Below are positions 29,683-41,900 of a DNA stretch of 64,000 nucleotides, one piece after another. The stretch spans positions 1,437,001-1,501,000 of the forward strand of contig CM038715.1 in assembly GCA_021613375.1 (NCBI GenBank), read 5' to 3'. The stretch's first letter is position 1. The number at the start of each line of letters is the position of its first letter. Position numbers and translations under genes: made by a program. This DNA is from Megaleporinus macrocephalus. Its lineage: Eukaryota; Chordata; Actinopteri; Characiformes; Anostomidae. The notes under the pieces were generated by a model that saw only the letters and a program-made list of their open reading frames with translations, was not told the origin of the DNA and did not search any database.

Positions 29683-30615
29683 ATAGGTGGGAAAGACGCA
29701 AGCAGTGGCGGGGAAGGAGGGGTATGGAGGCAGGACTAACATGCTGATTGGCTGGCTATAAAGCTGCCTTTGTGAGCTCACAGGCTCCACAACAGCTTCA
29801 ACCCACATGGGGAATCAAGCCGGGCCGCTATTTAGCCGCAAGAGTACAACTGGCCAACGGTTTGCGCACTGAGCGCTGCAGTGGACGTTAGAGAGTGTTA
29901 GAGAGGCAGTTTTTAAAAAACGAAGAAACAGCCATTCAGAAAACATGGGACAGAAATCACACAACAGAGGAACATGGACTCACTCACTGACTTTCTTCCC
30001 TCGTTTAGATATACAGATTTCAACTGCACTGAACAAGTAATTCATATAATATAGTTGAAAACAAACATATTACAGATTATCATCAAAAATGAAGAGCCCT
30101 GAATAACAAAGTTGTCTTACTTCATTCTTGTGTGCACATATTCAAATCTAATGAATTCATTGCATTCCTCTGACTCTGATAGGCCAACTAGAGGAAGCCA
30201 CTTTTTGAATTAGTCCTCGTCCAGAATCCATTCCATCATTTCCATACAATCTTAGCCTTATGAATCCACACCCATGTTTCTGGAGGTTCAAGATCTTTAT
30301 CAGCAGATGGCAAAAGACACTTGTAACGCGGAGGCTTAGTCGGCTCTTCTTTCTCCAATTTCTTTCTCAGTTTATTTGTTAAATGACTCCTTAAGGCAAC
30401 TTCAGAGATGCTGTCAGCGTCCCAGGAGCACCTTCACATGTACTAGGTATTGTTTTTTCAGGTTCTCTCTAATAATGACCTCAATCCAAACTCCAGAAGT
30501 TCAGTATAGTAATCTGAAGGTCACTGGAACTACAGCTCTGGAAGGCTTTGAAGAGCAGGTCCAAGAAGAAGTCCCAAAAGGAGGACAGAAAAGACAGGCT
30601 GGTCAAGTGGAGGTA
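29683..30615. other. Intergenic; isolated TATA-like motif
   Basis: GCTATAAAGCTG at 29756-29767 precedes a GC-richer stretch, but the downstream ATGs run into early stops and no exon is recognisable. Left unassigned. Confidence 0.4.
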
Positions 30616-30619
30616 GCAC

Positions 30620-31292
30620 ATGCACCCCACTGGTCACTTCATTAGATACAACTCTTTGCATCTACTCCCTCTAGCTCTACTTTCCATCCAGGAGCACTTA
30701 GCTCTCAAATTACACACTTGCAAGCTTGGGAATCCTCTTTTTTCCTGTTCTTCATTGGTCAGGACCCCCACAGAGCAGATTTTATTGGGGTGGTGGCTCA
30801 TTTGCAACACTGCAGTAACGCTGACGTGTCTGTGTGTGTTGTGCTGGTGTGAGTGGATCAGACACAGCAGTGCTGCTAGAGGTTTTAAACACCTCAGTGT
30901 CACTGCTGGACATATAGGTGAAGGACCAGCAGATGAGTTACTGTCTTTACTTTACATCTACAAGGTGGACCAGCAAGTAGTAGGAATGGACACAGTGTTT
31001 AAACACTCCAGCAGCACTGCTGTGTCTGATCCACTTACACCAGCACAACACACACTAAGACACTGCCACCATGTCAGTGTCACTGCAATGCTGAGAATGA
31101 CCCACCTCCAATAGAAAACCAGCTCCTTGGTGGCTCTTTGGTTACCCCGATCAGGATAAAAGGGGCAAAGTATGCAGTTAATCAGAAGGACTACAGTCTG
31201 TGATGGTAGAACTACATAGTGCACCTATATGGTAAGTGGAGATGATAAACAAATAGAAAGTAGGAGGTGCCTAATTAAGTTGCCGGTATATA
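30620..31292. mobile_element. Palindromic MITE (long imperfect hairpin)
   Basis: The outer ends ACTGGTCACTTCATTAGATA and (reversed) AATTAGGCACCTCCTACTT-type sequence are inverted. The inner arms 30776-30905 and 30985-31115 mirror each other (AGTGGATCAGACACAGCAGT against ACTGCTGTGTCTGATCCACT; TTGTGCTGG against CCAGCACAA). The widely spread fish repeat with this 'cacttcatta' end is well known. No coding frame; target duplication not resolved. Confidence 0.8.
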
Positions 31293-31314
31293 TATATATA
31301 TATATATATTAATG

Positions 31315-32250
31315 TAATTTAGAGTCTTCCTGTGTGCAGTCTTGCTACTGATCCATCCATCATGAACTCGTCAACTCAAACGATGCAGAAAAATAAAAAT
31401 GAGAAAAAGTTAAAGTACCTTAGTTTAATTTTTTTTATTTTCGGTCAGCGGCAATATACTAACTTATAGCATGGAGAGTGGAAAACTTGGAGACTCAGGC
31501 CCAGAAGCTGTGGACTGTCTGGCCAGGACGCTGCTGGCTTCATGACAGCGCTGACCGCAGCCTGTCCGCTGCCAAAAGTCTGTATGGAGGGCAAATAATT
31601 AATCTCTCCCCTTCAACACTGGAGTTCCTCTCACACTTCTCCTTTAGCTTAGAACACTGCATGTTGGTAGAAGTTGGATGGAGTTGTCATTGTGTCATTA
31701 GGTTTGTTATGAATATTAGAGCTTAGTGTGAATACTTTAAAACATTGCCGACCCCGGGCAGGTATTCCCAGAAGTCCAGAAAACTGAAACCACAGGGAAA
31801 AAAAACAAAACAAACAAACCAACAAAACGCAAGTTTTGGGCGGGAGGGGTGGGTTAGGTGTCAATAACAGACCAGGGAGTCCGGGATGTAAATTTAGTCA
31901 CATATTTATTACATAAATATATAGTAAAATAGACCAGCGACAATTACCATAAAAATATCTTCCTTTAAAATCCTGACCATAAACAAAGAATTGGAAAATC
32001 ACACATCGACATTTACAAACACGCTGATTGTCTGGACCTGTCATAAGCAGCCCACCACAAAAACCTGACATCACACCACCCACTGGACTCTTATTGGAGG
32101 AAAGGGTGGATGTAGAGGTGCAGGGGCAGAGGGATGGTGGTCGTCAGGGTGATGGAGGTGGGGTGGAGTGGGTGGTGTGAGAGGAGATCACAGTAAATAT
32201 TCGGAGGTGTTTTGTGTGTGTATATATTTTTTGAGACTCTGTGTGTGCAT
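31315..32250. other. Intergenic, nothing recognised
   Basis: 31740-31860 is A-rich then GGGCGGGAGGGGTGGG; TTTATTACATAAATATAT at 31912 could be a minus-strand poly(A) signal, but no gene points to it. Confidence 0.4.
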
Positions 32251-32251
32251 A

Positions 32252-32253
<2 letters not shown>

Positions 32254-32283
<30 letters not shown>
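32254..32283. repeat. (GT)n microsatellite
   Basis: GT run of about 30 bp. Confidence 0.9.
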
Positions 32284-32287
<4 letters not shown>

Positions 32288-32880
32288 GTCCAGAGCTTGC
32301 ATATAGCCGTCCTGTGTGTTCCTATGTCCGTGCTGCATGCCTGCGCTTAGTGGGCATTGGTTCTAAACACTGATCTTGGACTGCTCGGCTGCACCCTGGA
32401 GACTGGGACACTACTGCATTCATTCGCTGCGGCTGTTTCTGTCTGTCGCTCAGCCTTGTGAAGGCCACCAGAGTGAAGTCCTTTAGTCCACTGGAGTCTT
32501 CCAGAGTGAGCTAGCTACTCTTAACCACAGCGCCGTGACTCAGCAAGCTCGTCTCAGCATGGCTCAGCTAAGATTAGCTTCGATTACCGCTGCGGATTAG
32601 TGGTAGATTAGCTATTCCTTCACCAAGATTCTGATCAGATGTTTTGTTTGTTGGCTGTGTGCTACTTTCACGGCCGCTTACTGATGTCCTGTGTACAGTA
32701 GCGTGCAAAGCTCAGACTCTTCATTTAACTTTCAGTCAAAACGGCCAATGGTAGACCACCAAAACTCTCACCGCTTTCTTTAGATCTAAAAAGAACCAAG
32801 ATGGGTTTCTGTTTATCTATTTATGCTCTACTTGCATTGTCTGGAACATTGCTGTCACTGTGTGTACACTGTTTACTTTT
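32284..32880. other. Intergenic, nothing recognised
   Basis: No coding signal. The last 60 bp (CTACTTGCATTGTCTGGAAC) resemble LINE 3'UTR sequence leading into the minisatellite. Confidence 0.4.
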
Positions 32881-32884
32881 ACCT

Positions 32885-35366
32885 CTACACAGTACTACCT
32901 CAGTAACTGCTGTGTGTATGTATGTGTACTCTAGTACTACCTCAGTAACTGCTGTGTTTACTCTAGTACTACCTCAGTAACTGCTGTGTGTATGTGTGTT
33001 TACTCTAGTACTACCTCAGTAACTGCTGTGTGTATGTGTGTTTACTCTAGTACTACCTCAGTAACTGCTGTGTGTATGTATGTGTACTCTAGTACTACCT
33101 CAGTAACTGCTGTGTTTACTCTAGTACTACCTCAGTAACTGCTGTGTTTACTCTAGTACTACCTCAGTAACTGCTGTGTGTATGTGTGTTTACTCTAGTA
33201 CTACCTCAGTAACTGCTGTGTGAATGTGTGTTTACTCTAGTACTACCTCAGTAACTGCTGTGTGTATGTATGTGTACTCTAGTACTACCTCAGTAACTGC
33301 TGTGTGTATGTGTGTTTACTCTAGTACTACCTCAGTAACTGCTGTGTGTATGTGTGTTTACTCTAGTACTACCTCAGTAACTGCTGTGTGTATGTATGTT
33401 TACTCTAGTACTACCTCAGTAACTGCTGTGTGTATGTGTGTTTACTCTAGTACTACCTCAGTAACTGCTGTGTGTATGTATGTGTACTCTAGTACTACCT
33501 CAGTAACTGCTATGTGTATGTATGTGTACTCTAGTACTACCTCAGTAACTGCTGTGTGTATGTATGTTTACTCTAGTACTACCTCAGTAACTGCTGTGTG
33601 TATGTGTGTTTACTCTAGTACTACCTCAGTAACTGCTGTGTTTACTCTAGTACTACCTCAGTAACTGCTGTGTGTATGTGTGTTTACTCTAGTACTACCT
33701 CAGTAACTGCTGTGTGTATGTGTGTTTACTCTAGTACTACCTCAGTAACTGCTGTGTGTATGTGTGTTTACTCTAGTACTACCTCAGTAACTGCTGTGTG
33801 TATGTATGTTTACTCTAGTACTACCTCAGTAACTGCTGTGTGTGTGTTTACTCTAGTACTACCTCAGTAACTGCTGTGTGTATGTGTGTTTACTCTAGTA
33901 CTACCTCAGTAACTGCTGTGTGTATGTGTGTGTGTTTACTCTAGTACTACCTCAGTAACTGCTGTGTATGTATGTGTACTCTAGTATTCCTCAGTAACTG
34001 CTGTGAATGTATGTGTACTCTAGTACTACCTCAGTAACTGCTGTGTGTATGTATGTGTACTCTAGTACTACCTCAGTAACTGCTGTGAATGTATGTGTGT
34101 GTACTCTAGTACTACCTCAGTAACTGCTGTGTGTATGTATATTTACTCTAGTACTACCTCAGTAACTGCTGTGTGTATGTATATTTACTCTAGTACTACC
34201 TCAGTAACTGCTGTGTGTATGTATATTTACTCTAGTACTACCTCAGTAACTGCTGTGTGTATGTGTGTGTACTCTAGTACTACCTCAGTAACTGCTGTGA
34301 ATGTATGTGTACTCTAGTATTCCTCAGTAACTGCTGTGTGTGTATGTTTACTCTGGTACTACCTCAGTAACTGCTGTGTGTATGTGTGTGTACTCTAGTA
34401 CTACCTCAGTAATTGCTGTGTATGTGTGTTTACTCTAGTACTACCTCAGTAATTGCTGTGTATGTGTGTTTACTCTAGTACTACCTCAGTAACTGCTGTG
34501 TATGTATGTGTACTCTAGTACTACCTCAGTAATTGCTGTGTATGTGTGTTTACTCTAGTACTACCTCAGTAACTGCTGTGTGTATGTGTGTTTACTCTAG
34601 TACTACCTCAGTAACTGCTGTGTGTATGTGTGTTTACTCTAGTACTACCTCAGTAACTGCTGTGTGTATGTGTGTTTACTCCAGTACTACCTCAGTAACT
34701 GCTGTGTGTATGTGTGTTTACTCTAGTACTACCTCAGTAACTGCTGTGTGTATGTGTGTTTACTCTAGTACTACCTCAGTAACTGCTGTGTGTATGTTTA
34801 CTCTAGTACTACCTCAGTAACTGCTGTGTGTATGTGTGTTTACTCTAGTACTACCTCAGTAATTGCTGTGTATGTGTGTTTACTCTAGTACTACCTCAGT
34901 AATTGCTGTGTATGTGTATTTACTCTAGTACTACCTCAGTAATTGCTGTGTGTGTGTATGTTTACTCTAGTACTACCTCAGTAACTGCTGTGTGTATGTG
35001 TGTTTACTCTAGTACTACCTCAGTAACTGCTGTGTGTATGTGTGTTTACTCTAGTACTACCTCAGTAACTGCTGTGTGTATGTGTGTTTACTCTAGTACT
35101 ACCTCAGTAACTGCTGTGTGTATGTATGTTTACTCTAGTACTACCTCAGTAACTGCTGTGTGTATGTATGTTTACTCTAGTACTACCTCAGTAACTGCTG
35201 TGTGTATGTATGTTTACTCTAGTACTACCTCAGTAACTGCTGTGTGTATGTATATTTACTCTAGTACTACCTCAGTAACTGCTGTGTGTATGTATGTTTA
35301 CTCTAGTACTACCTCAGTAACTGCTGTGTGTATGTATGTTTACTCTAGTGTGTTTACTTTAGTACT
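32885..35366 (+). repeat. ~42-bp minisatellite, about 60 units
   Basis: Core TACTCTAGTACTACCTCAGT then AACTGCTGTGTGTATGTGTG TT, with unit lengths of about 27-46 bp due to gain and loss of GTGTAT blocks. Where units are exactly 42 bp the array stays open as a 14-residue periodic frame (YSSTTSVTAVCMCV); this is a by-product of the repeat, not a protein gene. It runs into a LINE 3' tail at 35366. Confidence 0.95.
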
Positions 35367-35445
35367 ACCTAACGAAATTTCACTCCACTGTGTACTTGTA
35401 CGAGGAGGGAATGACAATAAAAGCCTCTTGACTTTACTGTCCACT
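35340..35445 (+). mobile_element. LINE 3' tail downstream of the minisatellite
   Basis: ACGAAATTTCACTCCACTGT and GGGAATGACAATAAAAGCCT then CTTGACTTTACT, a standard fish non-LTR 3' end with poly(A) signal. No reverse-transcriptase remains upstream, only the tandem array. Confidence 0.65.
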
Positions 35446-35598
35446 GTGAAAACTTAATACTATGGGTCTGAAAGAATGTCTAGTTTTCAAGAAACTGTTA
35501 CTGAAAAGCTGCTGGAGTTCTTAAATGGACGGGCCACCAGAGTCTGGGAGATGTATCCCAAAAAAAATCAGACAGCAAGTCTTCAAAATAGAGACATA

Positions 35599-35601
<3 letters not shown>

Positions 35602-35674
<73 letters not shown>
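35602..35674. repeat. (TA)n microsatellite
   Basis: Pure TA run of about 73 bp. Confidence 0.95.
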
Positions 35675-35679
<5 letters not shown>

Positions 35680-38600
35680 AAGGCCACTTTGACTGGAAAA
35701 CAAATGAAGAGCCTGTTTTGCACAGTAGAGTACAATTTCATCAGAGCCCTCAAGGATCTGTACCAAGCCATGGTTTTACAGGGCCTTCCACTGGCTGCCA
35801 GTACTATCAGCTGACCCTGAGTGACTGTGAAGAACACGCCTTCTTTTCCCAGCCGCCTCAGTGATCACAGTGAAGTGAGCAATTTGGACATAGTGAAGAC
35901 GAAAAACAAAAAAAACCCCAAACAAACAAAAAACAAAAAAAGGGTAAGCAATAAAAATGTCCCAACAGTAGTAGTAGACTAATATTAGTTGAAGTAGAAA
36001 TGGTAGTTACAGTGTCTTCCATAGGTTTTGCTTGTTCACTGCTGGTTGTAGGTGGTTTGGAATCACTTTTGAAATCGGTATGTCACCAGAACCACAAGTC
36101 GCTGTTTGAACAATGTCCCCGAAAGTAGAAAACAAAGAAAAGACAATAAAAAGACCTGCATAAAACACCACCTAACAGAACAGGAAGAGAAAATAGATAG
36201 AATTTGGTATCACAGAAGAACACTCAAGAGTGCATTCTCCAAAACTCATGCTGAACACTGTGGGGAGTCTGAGCCCCAGAGGGAGTGGTCAAATATGAGC
36301 AAGAGAAAAAGAAAGACAGAGCAAAAAGAAAAGAGAGCGAGGGGAAAGGACGATGGACTCTTTCAGGCATGAACCTGTCAGTTTGCACCTGAACTGAGGA
36401 ATTTGGACAGATTTCAAAGAGCTCATTTTCTGCAATAGCCATTTCATTTATTTAATGATTTAATTCGCGGCCTCCTTTGGCTGTTGGCCAGATCTCACAC
36501 CGTGACTAAAGCTTTCCATGCAGGGAAAATCTATTTAGCGTCAGAGCAAGTCGACATGCTAGGAGGGTACATGTTCATGAGGTGCTGGAGAAAAGCCTAG
36601 ACAATCATGCATCGATCTGAAAAGGGGGTACTGAGGAGGGGGTTTAATTGGGGTCAGGGAATAAGGGGGGGGAGCATCCTCTGAGGCCTTAGGATTGAAC
36701 CTGAGCAAGCCCAAATCCACAGCGCACAGTTTCAAACCCGATAAACATTGCATAAGTATTTATAGCTATAGCTTTATTTCATTCACAATACTATTCTATC
36801 TACACAGACTCCCCTGTGGCCACTCTTCGAGCTATTCTCCTCCATAATAATCTCTCATCTCTTGGCTAAATACATTTGCTCCTATTTGCATCAGTATTTG
36901 CATACATTCCTTGCTGTCTAGGCATATCACGTTTTATAATCCAGATTGATTTCTAAGGGGAAAAAAAAAATTAAAAATAAAAAAATTGCAAAATAATAAA
37001 AGAAATCAGCATAAATTTCGTAATCAAAGCACAAGTTCATCTCATCTGGCTAAAGGGTTAACATCTAAACACTACTCCATCACTGGGCCAAGAACTTTGC
37101 TAACTACTTCGGCCCAGACACATTTACACTATCCATATATGCAATCATCTAACATCCCAGCTTAAGTAAACCTCCTGCCACAGTGTGGTCTTTACTGGCT
37201 GGTCTTTATTGCCATACTGATGTGGAGGGGCAACCATCGCCCGCTCTCATCTGGACACAAATATGCTTCTGGGTCATAGCGTACGTCTCCAAATACTGCA
37301 TTACTGTATCAGGCTTGCTAGAATTCTTGCTGAAATCCAGTGCAAGCCGTAGGCCTTTGGTGCTCCAACTTAATTTCTGGAAATGCTTTTGGTACCGTTG
37401 CATAAATGTGCATATGAAGTATCGACGCATGTCAGAGCACAACACCAGAGAGGAAGTGCACCAGACATGATCGATACCGCTGCTGTATAGAAACCTATGA
37501 GAGAGAGAAAGAGCAAGCGAGACGAGAGAGAAGCAGACCTGCCTCACTGTTAGTGAGATGTTTTCCATTAGCACATGGAAAATCATTAATGCTTCTCTTA
37601 AAAGCCAGACCTCAGAGTCGCTACCGCGACTCCCTCTCCTGTAGGACCACCTAGTCAGTGTCACTGGCTACATTCTTCCTGCAAGTAATGTCTATTGCAA
37701 GTCTACAGCAATCGAAAGGCCTCCAAAGGTGCTGTGAGCGGGACAAGAGGGTCGATCTGCAAAGGATCCTGCCAAACCACCTATGAGAATACAGAAATGC
37801 ACCACCACAATCACACATGCGCACACAGTGCACAAGGACACAAACACACGGCACGTGGACAAACGCACGACATCCAACCCGTAGAACGACACGAAGCCTT
37901 CGATACACCAACAGAAGCATTTGGACTGTAAAAACTGTGGGTTTGTGAACAGAGGAGCAATAAATAAAAAAAAATCTGGAAGGAAAGGCTTAATACATGC
38001 TGATGATGCTGATTTTTTTTTTTCTGCACGTGTGGAACATGATGAGGAGAGAAAGGAGCATATACTAACATCCACTGTCTGGTTGGATTCCACATACAAA
38101 TATAAAGTGTGTCTTGGTGTAAGCATGTGAGAACATGTTCCGTTGAAGAAGCTGTTGAAACAATCCAACTGGGCCTAGCTCATAGGGCAGGTTTTCAAAG
38201 GGAACCCAAAGGTCCTGCATGTCTATAGTCATGGGGGGCAATTCTGATGTTTATCCTAAGAAACTAATAGAACATTAGATCACATGTCCATGAAGTAGGC
38301 CCACTTAGAGGAGAGTGTGTGGGAATAGATAGATAGACAGACAGATCATGAGAAATGATGGACTGAGGAAAGATAGACACTGGACACAAACACAAAGCAC
38401 AACCTCCACTCAGAGAGCAAAGAATGATGCGCTAACAAAATGGCAGTGGCTCGAGTTTTTCATCATTTATTTAAAAAAAAATGCTTGTTATACTTTTTTT
38501 TGTTTTATACCTGAGAGAATCCTTCAATAGTTTTACTTGTTTCCAGTCTCACTGATAACAGGTGTGGAGTGGACATCATCCTGCTCTCCTTGCACACTCT

Positions 38601-38900
38601 CATGGATGGGTGTGTTTCAGAAGCACATGCTTGGGCACTGGGGATACATTCACACTAATTCAGTTCAATTCATACAAACTCAAAAATAAAATTTTAAATG
38701 AAAACAAAAACATAACGAAAACAATAAAACGAAACAAAAAGAAATTCTAAGTTTTAGATTATGCTTAAGATTTAGGGTCACGTGACCAGGGTGCTAATTC
38801 TAAACATATTGCACTCACTGATTTGGTTAATTTAGGGATCTCTCAAAACCACTGTTAAAGCTGATTAAACAAGGACAGGGACAACCGGGCAGCCACTGCG
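35675..38900. other. Gene-free stretch between minisatellite and thra 3' side
   Basis: No exon recognised on either strand. 36420-37660 has little low-complexity or repeat and moderate GC; it is the stretch where conserved non-coding sequence would be worth testing. The frames here have no domain and no splice support. Confidence 0.45.
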
Positions 38901-41900
38901 ATTGATTTCAGTAGGACAGCTTATTTAATCTGTCTCCTATGCGATGGGTGAAGTAAAGCAGGACTCACATAGAGGGGCTTTCTCTGTCCGAAGCCCTCCT
39001 GTACACCGTGCCTCTGTAAGCACTGGCAGCTATGAAGCACTACATAAGAGGTGCTGTTGGCCTCCGTTACTAACTTCACCAGCCCGAAGTGTGGAGCTTC
39101 TTCTACATTCAGCTGTCCTGCACACGTGGCGTGCCCGTCTTTCGTAACGAAAGACAAAGATTCTGATTTATTTTTCCATATCTACGCATCATTTTTCTTT
39201 AATTTCGGGCCTGGAAATCTCGGAATATCACCATCTTTCTCTTCTACGTTTTTTTTTCTCTCTCTCTTTTTTATTTTAAGGTAGTACCGATCCACCGAAC
39301 CATGAGAGCGTTGGTCACACTAACACATGCACACACACATACACATACACACACTGTTTTCTGAGCAGCCTCGTAACAGTGGATGATATCGCCGAGCCTT
39401 AGCCAAACACCTGCCCCGGCCTCGTGCCACTGGGCTAACAGGCAACAGCAAGAGCCTCCCGTTGCAGGTTCCAGAGGAGAACCGAGAAAGGCTCTTGCGT
39501 TCGCTGTAGGAGGAGGTGGTGGGCTGGGATTAGAGGGGAGTGTTCATATAGAGGCTTGTGGGTTCACTCAAAACGACTCGGGTGCATCGAGAGGGGGAGT
39601 GGGAGGGCATTGCATAGACATTCTTGCTACAAAGTGTTTGTTTTTTGTTTTTTTTTGTGTTTACTTTTATCTTTAGGAGGACGAAACACAAAACTACATT
39701 TGGCAAAAAAGCATAGGAACAGAAAACAGTGCCAACAACAAAAGCCAAACAAAACACTCCCCAAGCCATCCCCTCCGTCCTGGCATGCCTGTGCACGCGC
39801 ACAGTGTGTGTGTGTGTGTGTGTGCATGAGTGTGTGTAAGCGTGAGTGTGCGCGCATGTGGACACGTGGGCCACAGGTTCGCGAAGACTTCCACTGTGGA
39901 CGGGCCTGAGGTTTTAGTTTCTCCGGTATAGTCTGACTGAGGCGAGCTCCGCTAACATTGAGAAGGAGACTTTAAACAGCCACGTGAGCTTCTCCACTTC
40001 TCTATCGATCCATCTTTCTTTCCCCCCCTGCCATCTGTTCACCTGAACAGGCATCGTATGCAGATAGCCCACCGAGAGAGAACAGTCCACAGCACCTCTG
40101 TTTTTGCGTGAGCGTTGGAGGGGGTGTATGTTCGCCATCACTTCGTGAGGAATAGGAGGCACAGGGTTGGAACTGTTAACTTCATGGGGCGCATATATCT
40201 ATCTATATATATATATTTATATATTTTTTTTGTCGTTGTTTGTTTTCTCCATAAAAAAAGGGGTCGACATGCGCGTTCGTGAGTGCACACAAGCACACAT
40301 ACAGATGTATGAAGCAATTACATAACTACGTATGCAGTTTACTTTACAAAGTGGTGGAATCAGCCAGCATGGTTCGTCTTCTGGCCTTCCATATCCAGTA
40401 TGAGTGTTGCATATGGTTAAGATACTTGAATTCGTCTTTCCATATCTTTTTTTGTTTGTTTGTTTGTTTGTTTGGTATTTACAACCTTGGTTATGGCCAT
40501 AATAAAACCCTAAAGGAAAGGAAAAAAAAGGTACAAAAAAAAAAAGAAAAAAAAAAAAAGAAAACACAAGTTGAACAAGTATTGCACCTTGCAGGCGGGC
40601 AATAGAGTTTGTTGTTGTAACGTCATTTTAACAGCAATGTCCACTCTGCTGGTGACCTGAAGTGAGGTTCTGGTTGCTGGGCTCGGTACTAGCCCAGTCC
40701 TGTCAGCTACATTCAATACCATGAAGCACTCTCCACCGCCACAGACACACACAGCTCCGCTCCAGGCTTCGAGCCACCTCGTAAACCCATCCACCGCTCC
40801 AAGCGCTTCCAAGGAGGTGCTCCGGCTTCCTGACGATGACTCCAGGCCGGTAGGGAGTACTGAACTAGTTTAGATCGAACTTCAAAGGCTCTCTCGGCTT
40901 TTTCGAACGTGGAGAAAGGGGCTGTGTGTGCATCTGTGATCACTACAGACGCTCGTGCGCACCAAGCACTTTTACCTCAGAGTATCTATACAATGCATCT
41001 GATGCACTTGGAACAAGTGCCCTGCAGATAAGCGCTCCTCCCAAGTTCGTTTGAGTTTTGTGTTGTGTGAGGTATGAGTAGATTGTGTTTCAGTTTTTAA
41101 ACTTTTCTTTTTTCTTTTTTTTCTTGTTTTTCTTTTTTGTATTTTCAGTCTCTGTTGCAATATTTTCCTGTTTTCTTTCATAAAAAAGGAAACAAAAATA
41201 TAAAAAAATGAAAATATTCCTGTTTTTCTGCTTTGCTGTAAATTCATCTGGATAAAAGGACGGACGACAGGACAGACGTACAGACAAAACAGAGCAGTTG
41301 GCTTATGAGTACAAACTATTCGTGAGGTGAAAAAGAGGTGAAGTTCTGTCTAGGTTACACTGCACGCATGGTCAAAAAGTGACTACGGCTGTTCTTTTTT
41401 CTCTTACACAGAGCAGTTAAGCGCCAAAACGGAACAAAACACGTTGAGATTTAAAAAAAAACAAACAAACATCAAACAAACAAACAAAAAATAAAAAGAA
41501 AACCTCAATCTCCAAGCTTTAAACTTTGTTCTGGAGTCTTTAAATTCATCTTTTTTGTATTTTTTTTACCTTTGTTTTCTGGGTTTATAATTATTTCATC
41601 GTATCTTCTTTTTTTTTCTTTCTGAAATAAAATTAGACTCAGAAGGTAAAGCAGCATCGTAACCCCTGCTTGTTACACACACACACACACACACACACAC
41701 ACTACACACACACATACCCGATCAGAACCAGTGACATCACTGTGACCAGCGGTGATTCAGCGCGTCACTCGTGTTCCGAGCTAGAATTCCATAAGTGCTT
41801 CTACGGAATTCCGTCTTCAGCTCCTGACGAGGGTCTCCGTGCGTGGGGGATTTGGTTTCACTTGCTCTGAAGGCGGGGCTTACAAGGATCTCCACGGAAA

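Noticed and set aside
29756..29960. TATA box followed by ATG (29807)
   Set aside because: The frame from that ATG closes after about 20 codons and no downstream exon is recognisable; not enough for a promoter or gene call.
31898..31930. Minus-strand poly(A) signal (TTTATT) as the distal end of thra
   Set aside because: It is nearly 15 kb from the thra stop with two large repeat blocks and no transcript evidence between; not assignable from sequence.
32885..35366. Possible CRISPR-like array
   Set aside because: Units are directly adjacent with no unique spacers; a minisatellite in a eukaryotic genome.
33224..35457. Long periodic protein-like frames (YSSTTSVTAVCMCV repeats)
   Set aside because: They exist only because the minisatellite unit is often 42 bp, a multiple of three; no start context, domain or splice support, and frames break wherever unit length differs.
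36106..36442. Lysine-rich 88-codon frame and antisense frame
   Set aside because: Low-complexity AAAG-rich sequence, no similarity recognised, no splice context.
37183..38168. Several frames of 95-158 codons on both strands
   Set aside because: No family recognised, codon use looks random, and frames overlap on both strands; kept only as a possible non-coding conserved island.
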